Shown: positions 1 through 6,754, counted from the stretch's first letter. The stretch is DNA of 15,434 bases from Oscillospiraceae bacterium (GCA_009786775.1 WQRL01000002.1:1-15434), one strand, 5' to 3'. Numbers and translations: made by a program. Notes: generated by a model from the letters alone, not told the origin.

Positions 1-99
1 CCGGCCATCTTGCCCATTGGCGCGCTTACTTCGTTTCTGGGTGCGCCGCTGTTTTTGTATTTGGTAATTAAGCAAGGAAAGAGGGGGCAAAATGGTTGA
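1..99 (+). CDS. FecCD/BtuC-type ABC transporter permease, C-terminal fragment
   Basis: This is the last 32 codons of a gene that begins before the window; the reading frame is open from base 1 to a TGA at 97-99. The residues include [20 protein letters not shown] followed by a basic tail. This is the typical ending of the integral-membrane permease of class III importers for ferric siderophores, cobalamin, haem or other metal chelates: a last membrane segment starting LPIG and containing a GAP turn. The stop overlaps the start of the ATPase gene by 8 bases, which indicates an operon with coupled translation. The substrate cannot be read from this fragment. The family call is firm because both the C-terminal motif and the neighbouring ATPase agree. 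Confidence 0.88.
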   Translation, partial: PAILPIGALTSFLGAPLFLYLVIKQGKRGQNG

Positions 100-841
100 A
101 GTTAAAAATATCTCTTTTTCTTATGGCAAAAAAGCCGCAGTAAAAAACATCAGCTTTAATGTTAGGCCGGGTGAATGTGTCGGTATTTTGGGAAACAATG
201 GCTCAGGCAAAAGTACATTAATCACTTGCCTAAATAAAATACGCACCCCAAAGTCGGGAGGCGTTTTTATAGAAAACCGCGATATGCTAAAAATGAGCCG
301 CTTGGAAACATCGCGGCGCATATCCTATGTGGCGCAAAAGAATGAAATAAGCCAAATGACAGTGTTCGACTCTGTGCTGCTAGGGCGAAAGCCCTATATA
401 AAATGGGCTGTATCTCAAGAAGATATCGACATTTGTGACGATACAATCGAGAAGATTGGCCTCTCGCCCTTCAAGCTAAGGTATATTGATGAGTTATCGG
501 GAGGGGAGCTGCAAAAGGTAATGCTGGCCCGGGCACTCGTACAACAGCCGAAGCTGATGCTTTTGGACGAACCCACCAGCAACTTAGACCCTAAAAATCA
601 GTATGAAATGCTGGGCTTGGTGCGGGATTTGACGCTTGAGCGCCAAATGTGTTCTGTTATTGTACTGCACGACATAAGCCTCGCGCTTCGATACTGTGAC
701 CGTTTTCTGTTTATTAAAGAAGGCGAGATGTATAAATACGGTGATGAATCAATTGTCACGCCGGAAACCCTAAAATACGTTTATGGGATTTCATCAACTA
801 TAGAAATGATAAACGGCAAAAAGGTCGTTGTTATAGGCTAG
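92..841 (+). CDS. FecE-type ABC transporter ATP-binding protein
   Basis: This 249-residue cytoplasmic ATPase powers the class III importer whose permease overlaps it upstream. All nucleotide-binding motifs are visible. The Walker A is GNNGSGKST (residues 34-42), the Q-loop glutamine is Q82 in YVAQKNE, and the signature is LSGGE (135-139). The Walker B with catalytic Glu is LMLLDEP (155-161), a D-loop follows (SNLD), and the switch histidine is in VLHD. Length and motif spacing match FecE/BtuD-type ATPases for siderophore, haem, cobalamin or metal-chelate uptake. The ATG lies inside the last codons of the permease, with GAGGGGCAA as ribosome-binding sequence just upstream. The lar genes follow after 176 bases, so nickel or a nickel chelate is a possible cargo, but nothing in the ATPase fixes the substrate. 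Confidence 0.93.
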   Translation: MVEVKNISFSYGKKAAVKNISFNVRPGECVGILGNNGSGKSTLITCLNKIRTPKSGGVFIENRDMLKMSRLETSRRISYVAQKNEISQMTVFDSVLLGRKPYIKWAVSQEDIDICDDTIEKIGLSPFKLRYIDELSGGELQKVMLARALVQQPKLMLLDEPTSNLDPKNQYEMLGLVRDLTLERQMCSVIVLHDISLALRYCDRFLFIKEGEMYKYGDESIVTPETLKYVYGISSTIEMINGKKVVVIG

Positions 842-966
842 TGTTGCGTGGATATAGTCCCGGAATACTCGGATTTTGAGCGGATTTTTCGCCCAGGGCA
901 GGCAAATTTCCGCAGGCATAATTTTTTTGTTTACGGCAAGGGAATTTAACGAAGTATGGCGAAAAC

Positions 967-988
967 TCCGCCAAAAGGCGGGCATTTT
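967..988. terminator. Small GC hairpin between ABC and lar genes, possible terminator or attenuator
   Basis: The 176-base gap between the ATPase and larE holds a short hairpin: CCGCC (968-972), an AAAA loop, and GGCGG (977-981), extendable by one G-U pair. CATTTT follows on the + strand. On the other strand the same stem is followed by AGTTTT. An alternative pairing, CCAAAA (971-976) with TTTTGG (985-990), is mutually exclusive with it. The stem is short, so this is only a candidate for a weak terminator or attenuator that would partly separate larE from the ABC genes. I see no convincing gene in the rest of the gap. Confidence 0.35.
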
Positions 989-1017
989 GGATTCATGCCA
1001 CATTATCTAAATGGAAG

Positions 1018-1770
1018 GTGATTATTATTAAACTGGAACAATTTTTCAAGGAAAACCCCAAGGTGGCCATTGGCTTTTCGGGAGGTGTGGATTCATCCTA
1101 CTTGTTATTTGCAGGGCTTAGATATGGCGCAGATATACAGGCCTACTACGTAAAAGCCGCTTTTCAGCCGCAATTTGAATTTGAGGAAGCGAAGAAGCTG
1201 GCAAATCTAATCGGAGCAAGTATGAAAGTGCTGGAACTTGACGTTCTCAGCAATGAGAAGGTGCTTTCAAACCCGGCTGACCGCTGCTATCACTGCAAAC
1301 TGACCATATTCGGCTCTCTGGTGGCGCAAGCTAAAGCAGACGGTTATCCGGTTATAATAGACGGGACAAATGCCTCCGATGATGCGTCTGACCGCCCTGG
1401 CATGAAAGCACTGGAAGAAATGTCGGTACGTTCGCCATTGCGGGAGTGCAATCTATCAAAAGAGGATATCCGCAAACTTTCAAAAGAAGCGGGGCTCTTC
1501 ACATGGGATAAGCCCTCTTATGCATGCCTTGCAACACGCATACCGGCGGGATGCGCCATCACAGGAGAAATTTTGCAAAAGGTAGAAAAATCAGAGGATG
1601 CTCTATTTTCCCTCGGATTTTCTGACTTTAGGGTGCGTGTATATAACGGTGCTGCAAGGCTGCAATTCCCGCTTAAACAGATAGATGAAGCACTTGCAAA
1701 AAGAGAACAAATTTTGGAAGCCTTAAAACTATATTTTCCAGTGATATTGCTGGACATGGAGGTAAGATGA
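1018..1770 (+). CDS. larE: LarE, ATP-dependent sulfur transferase of nickel-pincer cofactor synthesis
   Basis: LarE adenylates the carboxylates of the pyridinium dicarboxylate intermediate and inserts sulfur, building the pincer ligand of the Ni cofactor used by lactate racemase and relatives. The PP-loop SGGVDSS (residues 21-27) binds ATP. Other family blocks are [33 protein letters not shown] and the [14 protein letters not shown] stretch. C170 in that stretch is the likely counterpart of the sulfur-donating cysteine. C90, C93 and C144 are also present, so an Fe-S-assisted variant cannot be excluded. Length (about 250) is normal. The start is doubtful: GTG at 1018 lies inside the best ribosome-binding sequence, GGAAGGTGA (1013-1021). 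That sequence is spaced for an AUU codon at 1027, which would give the natural N-terminus MKLEQFF. The larB remnant starts in its stop codon (ATGA). Confidence 0.93.
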   Translation: MIIIKLEQFFKENPKVAIGFSGGVDSSYLLFAGLRYGADIQAYYVKAAFQPQFEFEEAKKLANLIGASMKVLELDVLSNEKVLSNPADRCYHCKLTIFGSLVAQAKADGYPVIIDGTNASDDASDRPGMKALEEMSVRSPLRECNLSKEDIRKLSKEAGLFTWDKPSYACLATRIPAGCAITGEILQKVEKSEDALFSLGFSDFRVRVYNGAARLQFPLKQIDEALAKREQILEALKLYFPVILLDMEVR

Positions 1771-1901
1771 CTATGAAAAATCTCGGAGCAATGGAAATAC
1801 TAAACTCCTGTGCAAGCGGGGTCTGTGTTGTGAATATTGATAACGGCTTTGGCGGTGGATATCTCGCCAGTATGATTAATCACCAAAGGGGTGTAAAGTA
1901 A
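1767..1901 (+). pseudogene. larB: larB remnant: only the C-terminus of the LarB carboxylase remains
   Basis: A 44-codon open frame sits exactly where larB is expected in a lar operon. Its residues include [20 protein letters not shown] followed by LASMINH. These match the extreme C-terminus of LarB (NCAIR mutase-related), the enzyme that carboxylates and hydrolyses nicotinic acid adenine dinucleotide to start nickel-pincer synthesis. Roughly the first 200 residues of a normal LarB are missing, including the whole catalytic core. GGAGGT at 1758-1763 is placed for the ATG at 1773 or 1767, and the frame is intact to TAA, so a peptide may still be made. An in-frame internal deletion that kept the original start and the C-terminus explains this better than random decay. 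It could also be an assembly artefact joining the ends of the gene. Confidence 0.82.
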
Positions 1902-1902
1902 A

Positions 1903-3261
1903 ATGAGAACACTTTATATTGAATGTAATATGGGTGCGGCCGGCGATATGCTGATGGCGGCACTGCTTGAACTGCATAGTAATCCGGGTGAGTTTTTGGA
2001 GAAGTTGAATAACATTGGGATACAAGGGGTAAATGTTACATCCTCCCCGGCGGTAAAACATGGCATAACCGGGACTTACATAAAAGTGCTTGTAAACGGC
2101 GTGGAAGAAAATTCGGAGATGCATGACCACGGGCATGACCATGGGCACGGACACCATCATGCAAATGACCATGCAGATGGCCACACGCATGCACGTGTTC
2201 ACGGGCATGATCACAATCATGAACATGGTCACGCACATGACCACGCACATGACCACGGGCACAGCCATCATCATGCCCATGCAGATGGCCACCAGCACGG
2301 TGATGAGCACAGCCACTCACATGAGCATAGCAGTTACCGCCATATTGAGCATCTTATAGGGCACCTTAATGTTTCAAATGAGGTTAAGCAAAATGCTATC
2401 GGAATATATAAACTGATTGCTGAAGCTGAAAGCCATGCACATGGCGTTTCTGTTAATAAAATCCATTTCCACGAAGTCGGGGAAATGGATGCGGTTACGG
2501 ATATTGTCGGAGTTTGTATGCTGGTGGAAGAACTTGCCCCAGATATGATTGTAGTATCCCCTGTCCATGTCGGCAGCGGGAAAGTGCGCTGCGCACACGG
2601 AATTTTGCCTGTTCCGGCACCCGCAACAGCGCACATTTTAAGAGATGCCCCCATATATGGCGGCGACATAAAAGGGGAGCTATGTACGCCCACAGGAGCG
2701 GCAATTCTAAAGCATTATGCAAATGAATTTGGCGCAATGCCCGTTATGAAAGTATCAAAAACCGGCTACGGAATGGGTAAAAAAGACTTCGAGCAAGCTA
2801 ACTGCGTCCGCGCTTTTATAGGTGATGCCGCGCGCAGTAAAGAGGAAGTCACTGAACTTATATGCAACTTAGATGACATGACACCCGAAGCCGTGGCTTT
2901 CGCGCAGCAACTCCTGCTTGAAGAAGGCGCACTTGATGTTTACACAATGCCAATAGGCATGAAAAAAAGCCGGACAGGCATTTTGCTCACTTGTATGTGC
3001 AAGCATGACTTAAGGGATAAAATGCTTAATCTCTTGTTTAAGCACACAACCACTCTTGGAATACGCGAAAGCATCAGCCGGAGGTATACGCTATCCCGAA
3101 AATCTGAGGAAGTGCAAACTAAATATGGCCCTGTAAGAATAAAAACAGCGCAGGGTTACGGCGTAAAGAAGACCAAGCCGGAATATGAGGATATCGCTAA
3201 AATCGCAACCGAAAACGCCCTAACCCTTGCAGATGTCATAGCCGAAATACCGCAGGGGTAA
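1903..3261 (+). CDS. larC: LarC, nickel insertion protein of nickel-pincer cofactor synthesis, His-rich
   Basis: LarC is the CTP-dependent cyclometallase that inserts nickel into the pincer ligand made by LarB and LarE. The 452-residue product opens with the family motif ECNMGAAGDMLMAALLEL. It contains FHEVGEMDAVTDIVG, a stretch with GELCTPTGAAIL, and the C-terminal LarC2 portion (CNLDDMTPEAVAFA, GMKKSRTGILLT). Residues 74-142 are a low-complexity segment with 32 histidines, probably a nickel-binding or storage loop. In Lactiplantibacillus plantarum larC is split and joined by programmed frameshifting; here it is one continuous frame. The ATG follows the larB remnant stop by one base, with AAGGGGTG upstream. 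A hairpin element follows the stop. No larA lies in the window, so the client enzyme is unknown. Confidence 0.95.
   Translation: MRTLYIECNMGAAGDMLMAALLELHSNPGEFLEKLNNIGIQGVNVTSSPAVKHGITGTYIKVLVNGVEENSEMHDHGHDHGHGHHHANDHADGHTHARVHGHDHNHEHGHAHDHAHDHGHSHHHAHADGHQHGDEHSHSHEHSSYRHIEHLIGHLNVSNEVKQNAIGIYKLIAEAESHAHGVSVNKIHFHEVGEMDAVTDIVGVCMLVEELAPDMIVVSPVHVGSGKVRCAHGILPVPAPATAHILRDAPIYGGDIKGELCTPTGAAILKHYANEFGAMPVMKVSKTGYGMGKKDFEQANCVRAFIGDAARSKEEVTELICNLDDMTPEAVAFAQQLLLEEGALDVYTMPIGMKKSRTGILLTCMCKHDLRDKMLNLLFKHTTTLGIRESISRRYTLSRKSEEVQTKYGPVRIKTAQGYGVKKTKPEYEDIAKIATENALTLADVIAEIPQG
2122..2328 (+). repeat. His-codon tandem repeat inside larC
   Basis: Low-complexity DNA built from six-base units of the type CAY-GRN or CAY-GCN encodes alternating His-Asp, His-Gly and His-Ala. 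It specifies residues 74-142 of LarC, 32 of them His. Both other strand frames stay open here and give artificial His- or Met-rich open frames. Such repeats can change length by slippage, so copy number may vary between strains. Confidence 0.85.
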
Positions 3262-3273
3262 ACGGATAACATC

Positions 3274-3298
3274 AGAAGAATCTCCTAACCACACCTAT
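3274..3298. repeat. 25-bp direct repeat flanking the PIN toxin-antitoxin module (left copy)
   Basis: This copy begins 12 bases after larC and matches 4010-4034 at 23 of 25 positions (AGAAGAATCTCCTAACCACA onward). The right copy is the ribosome-binding leader of the PIN gene, read on the - strand. Having it at both ends of the module suggests a duplication or recombination scar. Confidence 0.75.
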
Positions 3299-3341
3299 CA
3301 AAACACACAGGCGGGTACTCACCGAAACAGGGAGTACCCGC
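3298..3341. terminator. Dispersed hairpin element, copy 1, between convergent larC and antitoxin
   Basis: A perfect 10-bp stem, GCGGGTACTC (3311-3320) with GAGTACCCGC (3332-3341), closes an 11-base loop. TCAAAACACACA precedes it on the left. The same layout recurs at 8891-8936. Here it lies between the ends of two convergent genes, so a shared terminator is plausible. No clear T tract follows on the + strand; on the - strand the stem is followed by CTGTGTGTTTTG. Confidence 0.6.
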
Positions 3342-3347
3342 GTACCT

Positions 3348-3560
3348 TCAAAGAGCTTCTGGATAATGGGTGTTCCAGTATTCAGTTGCCTGACTATGTA
3401 ATTCCTCAACAGAGGAATTATCAAGCAGGTACCTTTTCCGCCACTCGGTGTAGTCAAAAGGTTCTTTTAGTATTAATGCAATAAACCGCTCCGCTTCAAC
3501 GACACCTAAATTTTTTACTAATAACTCCATTGCGGTTGATTTTAACAATGTATCTGTCAT
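3348..3560 (-). CDS. Small protein paired with the PIN toxin, probable antitoxin
   Basis: This 70-residue protein starts MTDTLLKSTAMELLVKNLG and ends in a Trp- and Tyr-containing helix (residues EYWNTHYPEAL). It has no signal peptide or membrane segment. I chose the ATG at 3560-3558 rather than an upstream in-frame start because AAAGGAGG precedes it at good spacing. It also overlaps the toxin stop as ATGA, indicating translational coupling. A small acidic-to-neutral helical protein encoded directly with a PIN RNase is the usual arrangement for a VapB-like antitoxin. I do not recognise a named DNA-binding fold, so antitoxin function is inferred from context. The gene order is toxin first, antitoxin second, the reverse of most VapBC pairs. 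Confidence 0.72.
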   Translation of the reverse strand: MTDTLLKSTAMELLVKNLGVVEAERFIALILKEPFDYTEWRKRYLLDNSSVEELHSQATEYWNTHYPEAL

Positions 3561-4009
3561 TTTATGTTTCCTCCTTTCAGCCATTGGTTGATAAACACTA
3601 CGGGATCGGTAATTAGTATCTCATCGCTTTGCGTCTTTAACACCTTGTCATCAACGGTCAGAAAATAATCACATTTTGCAAATGTTGCACAGGCAATATG
3701 AAGTGAATCGTATGTCTTTAACCCCTTGTGCTCTAATGTTTTTGCGGATTCTTCAATTGCAAGGCTTGGTGTGATTACCTCACTTGCATATTGTTTGAAC
3801 GCAAGAATTGTGCCACGCTTTTCTGGAAAAGGGTTTTTCGCATTCTCAAACTCAATCATATAAGACCATACGAAATCAATATGTCCCTCGACTATAAATG
3901 ATTGAACCATCAGTTTTGCTATAGACTCAAATTGTATTTGTTGTTGCGTTTGGTCATCGTAAGGTCTGTTAAAACAACAGTTATCAAGATAAATTTTCAC
4001 TTTTTCCAT
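3557..4009 (-). CDS. PIN-domain ribonuclease, probable VapC-like toxin
   Basis: This 150-residue PIN-domain protein probably cleaves RNA using a metal-binding acidic cluster. The expected acids are visible: D9 in IYLDNCCFNRPYDD, E53/E55 in MIEFENAKNPF, D101 in KTYDSLHIACA, and D120/D121 in YFLTVDDKVLK. The order and spacing fit the family, and the length is normal to slightly long for VapC-type toxins. It is encoded upstream of its small partner, with a 4-base ATGA overlap. The ATG is preceded by AGGAG about 8 bases away, which lies inside the 25-bp direct repeat. A possible promoter farther upstream (TTGAAA, 19 bases, TATTAT) is weak. PIN proteins also occur outside toxin-antitoxin pairs, but the coupled small gene supports a module. 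Confidence 0.85.
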   Translation of the reverse strand: MEKVKIYLDNCCFNRPYDDQTQQQIQFESIAKLMVQSFIVEGHIDFVWSYMIEFENAKNPFPEKRGTILAFKQYASEVITPSLAIEESAKTLEHKGLKTYDSLHIACATFAKCDYFLTVDDKVLKTQSDEILITDPVVFINQWLKGGNIK

Positions 4010-4034
4010 AGAAGAGTCTCCTAACCAAACCTAT
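4010..4034. repeat. 25-bp direct repeat flanking the PIN module (right copy)
   Basis: This matches 3274-3298 with two mismatches. Read on the - strand it carries TTAGGAG and leads straight into the ATG of the PIN gene. The rest of this gap (4035-4104) holds only a weak inverted repeat, TGACTT/AAGTCA (4087-4107), that overlaps the stop of the MFS gene. Confidence 0.75.
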
Positions 4035-4104
4035 AGTACCATAATACCTTGCTTTATTCTAGCCTTTTCAAGTTAGTTTTAACGATTGACTTTGTGATAT
4101 CAAG

Positions 4105-5292
4105 TCACTTCACATTGGTACGTTGCCACACTTTTAGAAAAATCCCATGTAGAGCAAAGGCGAAAACAGTAGTGGCAAGGAGCAGAATTACCAGCCATTG
4201 TATATAAAACGTCCCGATGATGATTACCAGTAAAGCAGATACGATAGCCCCGAATGCAAGTGCAGATTCATAAAACAAGTTACTCTCCATTGTAAATTTT
4301 TCGCCTTTCCAGTATTTTGCCGCATTCAGCCTTGTTGTTTCTTCTTCCATAAAGATTATGCTTCGGGTGCTTCTGTAAAACACCATAAACAACACCACAG
4401 AGGACATACTGGCAGACCAAACTAATAAAGAAACACCAACAAGGGGTAAAATAATGGCAGCGGCGTAAAAATATTTTCTTAAATTAACTGCTTTTTTGTA
4501 CAGGCGTGAGATAATCATAACGAAAACGTAAACCAATGAAACCAAAATGCCAAGGCTCAAATGCGTGTTGAAGGTCAACATAACGAGGGCGGTAGTTAAA
4601 ACGACAATCGTGTCTGAAAAACCTGTCAACGAAATAACAAACCATAACTGAATCCCTTGTTTAAGGTGATTTGCTTTTTGTATTGCCTTAAAGTAACCTG
4701 TTATGTCCAGTTTTTTGCTTTCCTCTGCCTTCGGTTTATCCTTGATTATAAATGTCGCTAACATTTGCAAAACGCTGATTACCAAAATCACCGCGGATAT
4801 AATTAGGAAATTTCCATAGTAAATAACCGCTCCCAACGTGACAGGGAAAACAAGATTAGCAGCCGAGAACCAAAATGTCTGAATCGCCACGAATGATAGC
4901 GTGCTTTCCCCTTCGGAGTTCGTTGACACGAAAAATTGGCTTGCACACATAAATAATCCAACTACACAGCCCCAAAGCAATCCCAAGAAAATGTAGTAAT
5001 AAATCAAATTGTCTTGTAATACCACAATGGCAATCAACAGTATAAAAGCCAGCACGGTTGAGAGCCTTGTAACATAAATAGGCTTAAATTTTTTACACAG
5101 CACCCCGCCGATTAACTGAAAAACGAAAATAAAAGAAAAATTAAGTAGGCTGAACAATCCCAAAACCACAAAACTCTCTCCAGCCATTACAAAAATCTGA
5201 GCCAATAAAAAAGTGCTGACAAAAAGGCTGATTACACCAAAACACAAATTTATTAAAAGCAAGCCAACTATGTTTGAATTATATTTCCTCAT
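4105..5292 (-). CDS. MFS-family membrane transporter coupled to the LytTR-FecB regulator
   Basis: This 395-residue protein is almost entirely hydrophobic. It has about 12 predicted membrane segments, starting at residues 8-30 (VGLLLINLCFGVISLFVSTF), and short polar loops such as CKKFKPIYVTR after the second segment. This pattern and length indicate a major facilitator superfamily carrier in the cytoplasmic membrane. A soluble stretch, EEETTRLNAAKYWKGEKF, sits between late membrane segments. Its ATG overlaps the stop of the upstream regulator gene as ATGA with no strong ribosome-binding site of its own, so its translation depends on that gene. The substrate is unknown. The partner's FecB-like domain suggests a siderophore, metal chelate or similar small ligand, carried in or out. 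Confidence 0.85.
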   Translation of the reverse strand: MRKYNSNIVGLLLINLCFGVISLFVSTFLLAQIFVMAGESFVVLGLFSLLNFSFIFVFQLIGGVLCKKFKPIYVTRLSTVLAFILLIAIVVLQDNLIYYYIFLGLLWGCVVGLFMCASQFFVSTNSEGESTLSFVAIQTFWFSAANLVFPVTLGAVIYYGNFLIISAVILVISVLQMLATFIIKDKPKAEESKKLDITGYFKAIQKANHLKQGIQLWFVISLTGFSDTIVVLTTALVMLTFNTHLSLGILVSLVYVFVMIISRLYKKAVNLRKYFYAAAIILPLVGVSLLVWSASMSSVVLFMVFYRSTRSIIFMEEETTRLNAAKYWKGEKFTMESNLFYESALAFGAIVSALLVIIIGTFYIQWLVILLLATTVFAFALHGIFLKVWQRTNVK

Positions 5293-6668
5293 GGCAGTAG
5301 CCCTGTATGAAATTGCCTAATAAATTTTTCTATGGTGCTGGCGCTTTGGGTGTTTGGAAAAACTTCTAACAGTGAAGCGATGATAAATTTATTTTCTCTC
5401 ACTGCCGCCACGTTCTGCAAATCGTCTCTACCTTTCAAATAGGCAACCTTTTCTTTGCCAGTTATTCCATCTTGGTATTCATGCACAATAATAAATTCCG
5501 GGTCAGCGTCGATTACTTGCTCCCATGAAGTATCCATATAGCCATTTGGGCATCCACCAAAAATATTTTGTCCACCAGATAGGCAGATAAGGTCGTTTTC
5601 AAACGTACCTTTGCCTGTGGTATACGGTATTTTATCGCCATTGTCATATACAAAAATTCGGCGTGGCGTGATTTTTGTTAACTGCTGACGTAGCAAGTCT
5701 ATCCTTCGCCTTGAAAACTCCACAAGAGCCAGTGCCTTATCTTCCACTCGAAAAATCCGTCCAAGATTCATTATGTCATGATAAAACGATTCGAGAGTGG
5801 CTTGCGGCGGGTTTGTAGATTCCAACATATATAGAGGAAAACCCAATAATGGATACTCGTCAAAATTAGCCATACCCAATGCCCCTAGTGAGTGAAACGA
5901 ACCCAACACAAAATCGGGCGAAAATGGTGGCAATGTGCTTGCGGCAGGCACGCCTAAATTTTGTCGTTTTACCGTTGGGATTTTGGAAATTGAATCTTGA
6001 TGCTTTTCAGACACATCAGCAGAGGAATTTTCAGCTGGCGCTATGACTATTATTCTGTCGGTCAACCCAAGTGCAGTAAGTATTTCAGCTTCACTATAAG
6101 AAAGAGCCACAATGCGGTTGGGTACAGTATGGAAAGATAAAATTTTACCCATATTCACAACAGAACGCTCAAAGACTTGCCCACAAGGCACACTGTGACA
6201 TTGTGCCGCTTTGAACATTGGAGAAGTATTATACTGTGTCAATTTATCTTTCAGTACACCTGTAAATGCTCTGCCTACTAAAATACGCTCACCGTTATTC
6301 ATTGTCGCTTCCATTTTATGATTTTCATAGGAACGCAAACTGTGCAGGTGAGATAGGTTTATTGCACAGTTCTTGCTAATACGCACAAACATAGCATTTT
6401 CAAGCTGTGCAGCGAGTTCAGTAAGGCTGCTTTTATGCTGATACACCCTATGCTTGTCATAAAAGAACGTGGATTTATCTACACTGTCAATGTACAAAAT
6501 ATTTTCTACTGAAACAAAATATTGTGCTTCGCCAATCGTACCTGTGAGCGAATAGGAATACTGCCTAAGATAATCAACCAAATGCTGAAGGCGGGCATCC
6601 ATAGCCGCACAATTTATTACAATTTCCGTTTCGTTAATATTTATATTTTCATTGATAATCAGTTTCAC
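5289..6668 (-). CDS. LytTR DNA-binding domain fused to a cytoplasmic FecB-like ligand-binding domain
   Basis: This 459-residue fusion probably acts as a one-component transcription regulator. Residues about 45-145 form a LytTR domain, with features such as VENILYIDSVDKSTFFYD, FVRISKNCAINLSHL and ERILVGRAF. Residues about 175-459 resemble the FecB/TroA-type binding proteins of class III importers: RIVALSYSEAEILTALGL, SPDFVLGSFHS, YTTGKGTFENDLICLSGG, SWEQVIDADPEFIIVHEY and EVFPNTQSASTIEKF. There is no signal peptide or membrane segment, so the ligand domain must sit in the cytoplasm. Bacillus Btr is a precedent for logic but not for fold: an AraC-type domain fused to a binding protein that senses bacillibactin. 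The start is GTG with AAAGGGG 11 bases upstream, preceded by a good promoter. It probably controls itself and the coupled MFS gene. The ligand is unknown. Confidence 0.9.
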   Translation of the reverse strand: MKLIINENININETEIVINCAAMDARLQHLVDYLRQYSYSLTGTIGEAQYFVSVENILYIDSVDKSTFFYDKHRVYQHKSSLTELAAQLENAMFVRISKNCAINLSHLHSLRSYENHKMEATMNNGERILVGRAFTGVLKDKLTQYNTSPMFKAAQCHSVPCGQVFERSVVNMGKILSFHTVPNRIVALSYSEAEILTALGLTDRIIVIAPAENSSADVSEKHQDSISKIPTVKRQNLGVPAASTLPPFSPDFVLGSFHSLGALGMANFDEYPLLGFPLYMLESTNPPQATLESFYHDIMNLGRIFRVEDKALALVEFSRRRIDLLRQQLTKITPRRIFVYDNGDKIPYTTGKGTFENDLICLSGGQNIFGGCPNGYMDTSWEQVIDADPEFIIVHEYQDGITGKEKVAYLKGRDDLQNVAAVRENKFIIASLLEVFPNTQSASTIEKFIRQFHTGLLP

Positions 6669-6698
6669 ACCGCATCGTTCCCCTTTCGCCTTTATGCC

Positions 6699-6716
6699 AG
6701 TTAGTCTAAGCTAACT
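6699..6716. promoter_or_regulatory. Inverted repeat at the predicted start of the LytTR-FecB operon transcript
   Basis: AGTTAG (6699-6704), six bases, then CTAACT (6711-6716) form a perfect 6+6 inverted repeat. It lies just downstream of the predicted -10 box and upstream of the ribosome-binding site of the - strand operon. The position suits a repressor operator. The binding protein is not known; LytTR proteins usually use direct repeats. Confidence 0.5.
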
Positions 6717-6724
6717 TGCTTTTG

Positions 6725-6754
6725 ATAATACCATGCAATTAACATAAGATTCAA
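6725..6754 (-). promoter_or_regulatory. Predicted sigma-A promoter of the LytTR-FecB/MFS operon
   Basis: Read on the - strand, TTGAAT (6754-6749) and TATTAT (6730-6725) are separated by 18 bases. Each box has at most two departures from the sigma-70/sigma-A consensus. The implied transcript start is near 6718, about 50 bases before the GTG of the regulator. Confidence 0.6.

Noticed and set aside
794..1003. A 69-residue open frame on the - strand over the ATPase end and the gap before larE
   Set aside because: It overlaps the conserved end of the ATPase on the other strand, has no family features, and its region is better explained as spacer with a small hairpin.
848..1020. Short + strand frames in the gap before larE (about 33 and 22 codons)
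   Set aside because: They are short, in different frames, without clear ribosome-binding sites or recognisable motifs.
1876..2359. Open frames rich in His or Met opposite or out of frame with larC
   Set aside because: They are by-products of the hexamer-like His-codon repeat; larC in the + frame carries the conserved motifs.
1903..3261. Programmed ribosomal frameshift in larC as in Lactiplantibacillus
   Set aside because: The LarC1 and LarC2 parts are in one uninterrupted frame here.
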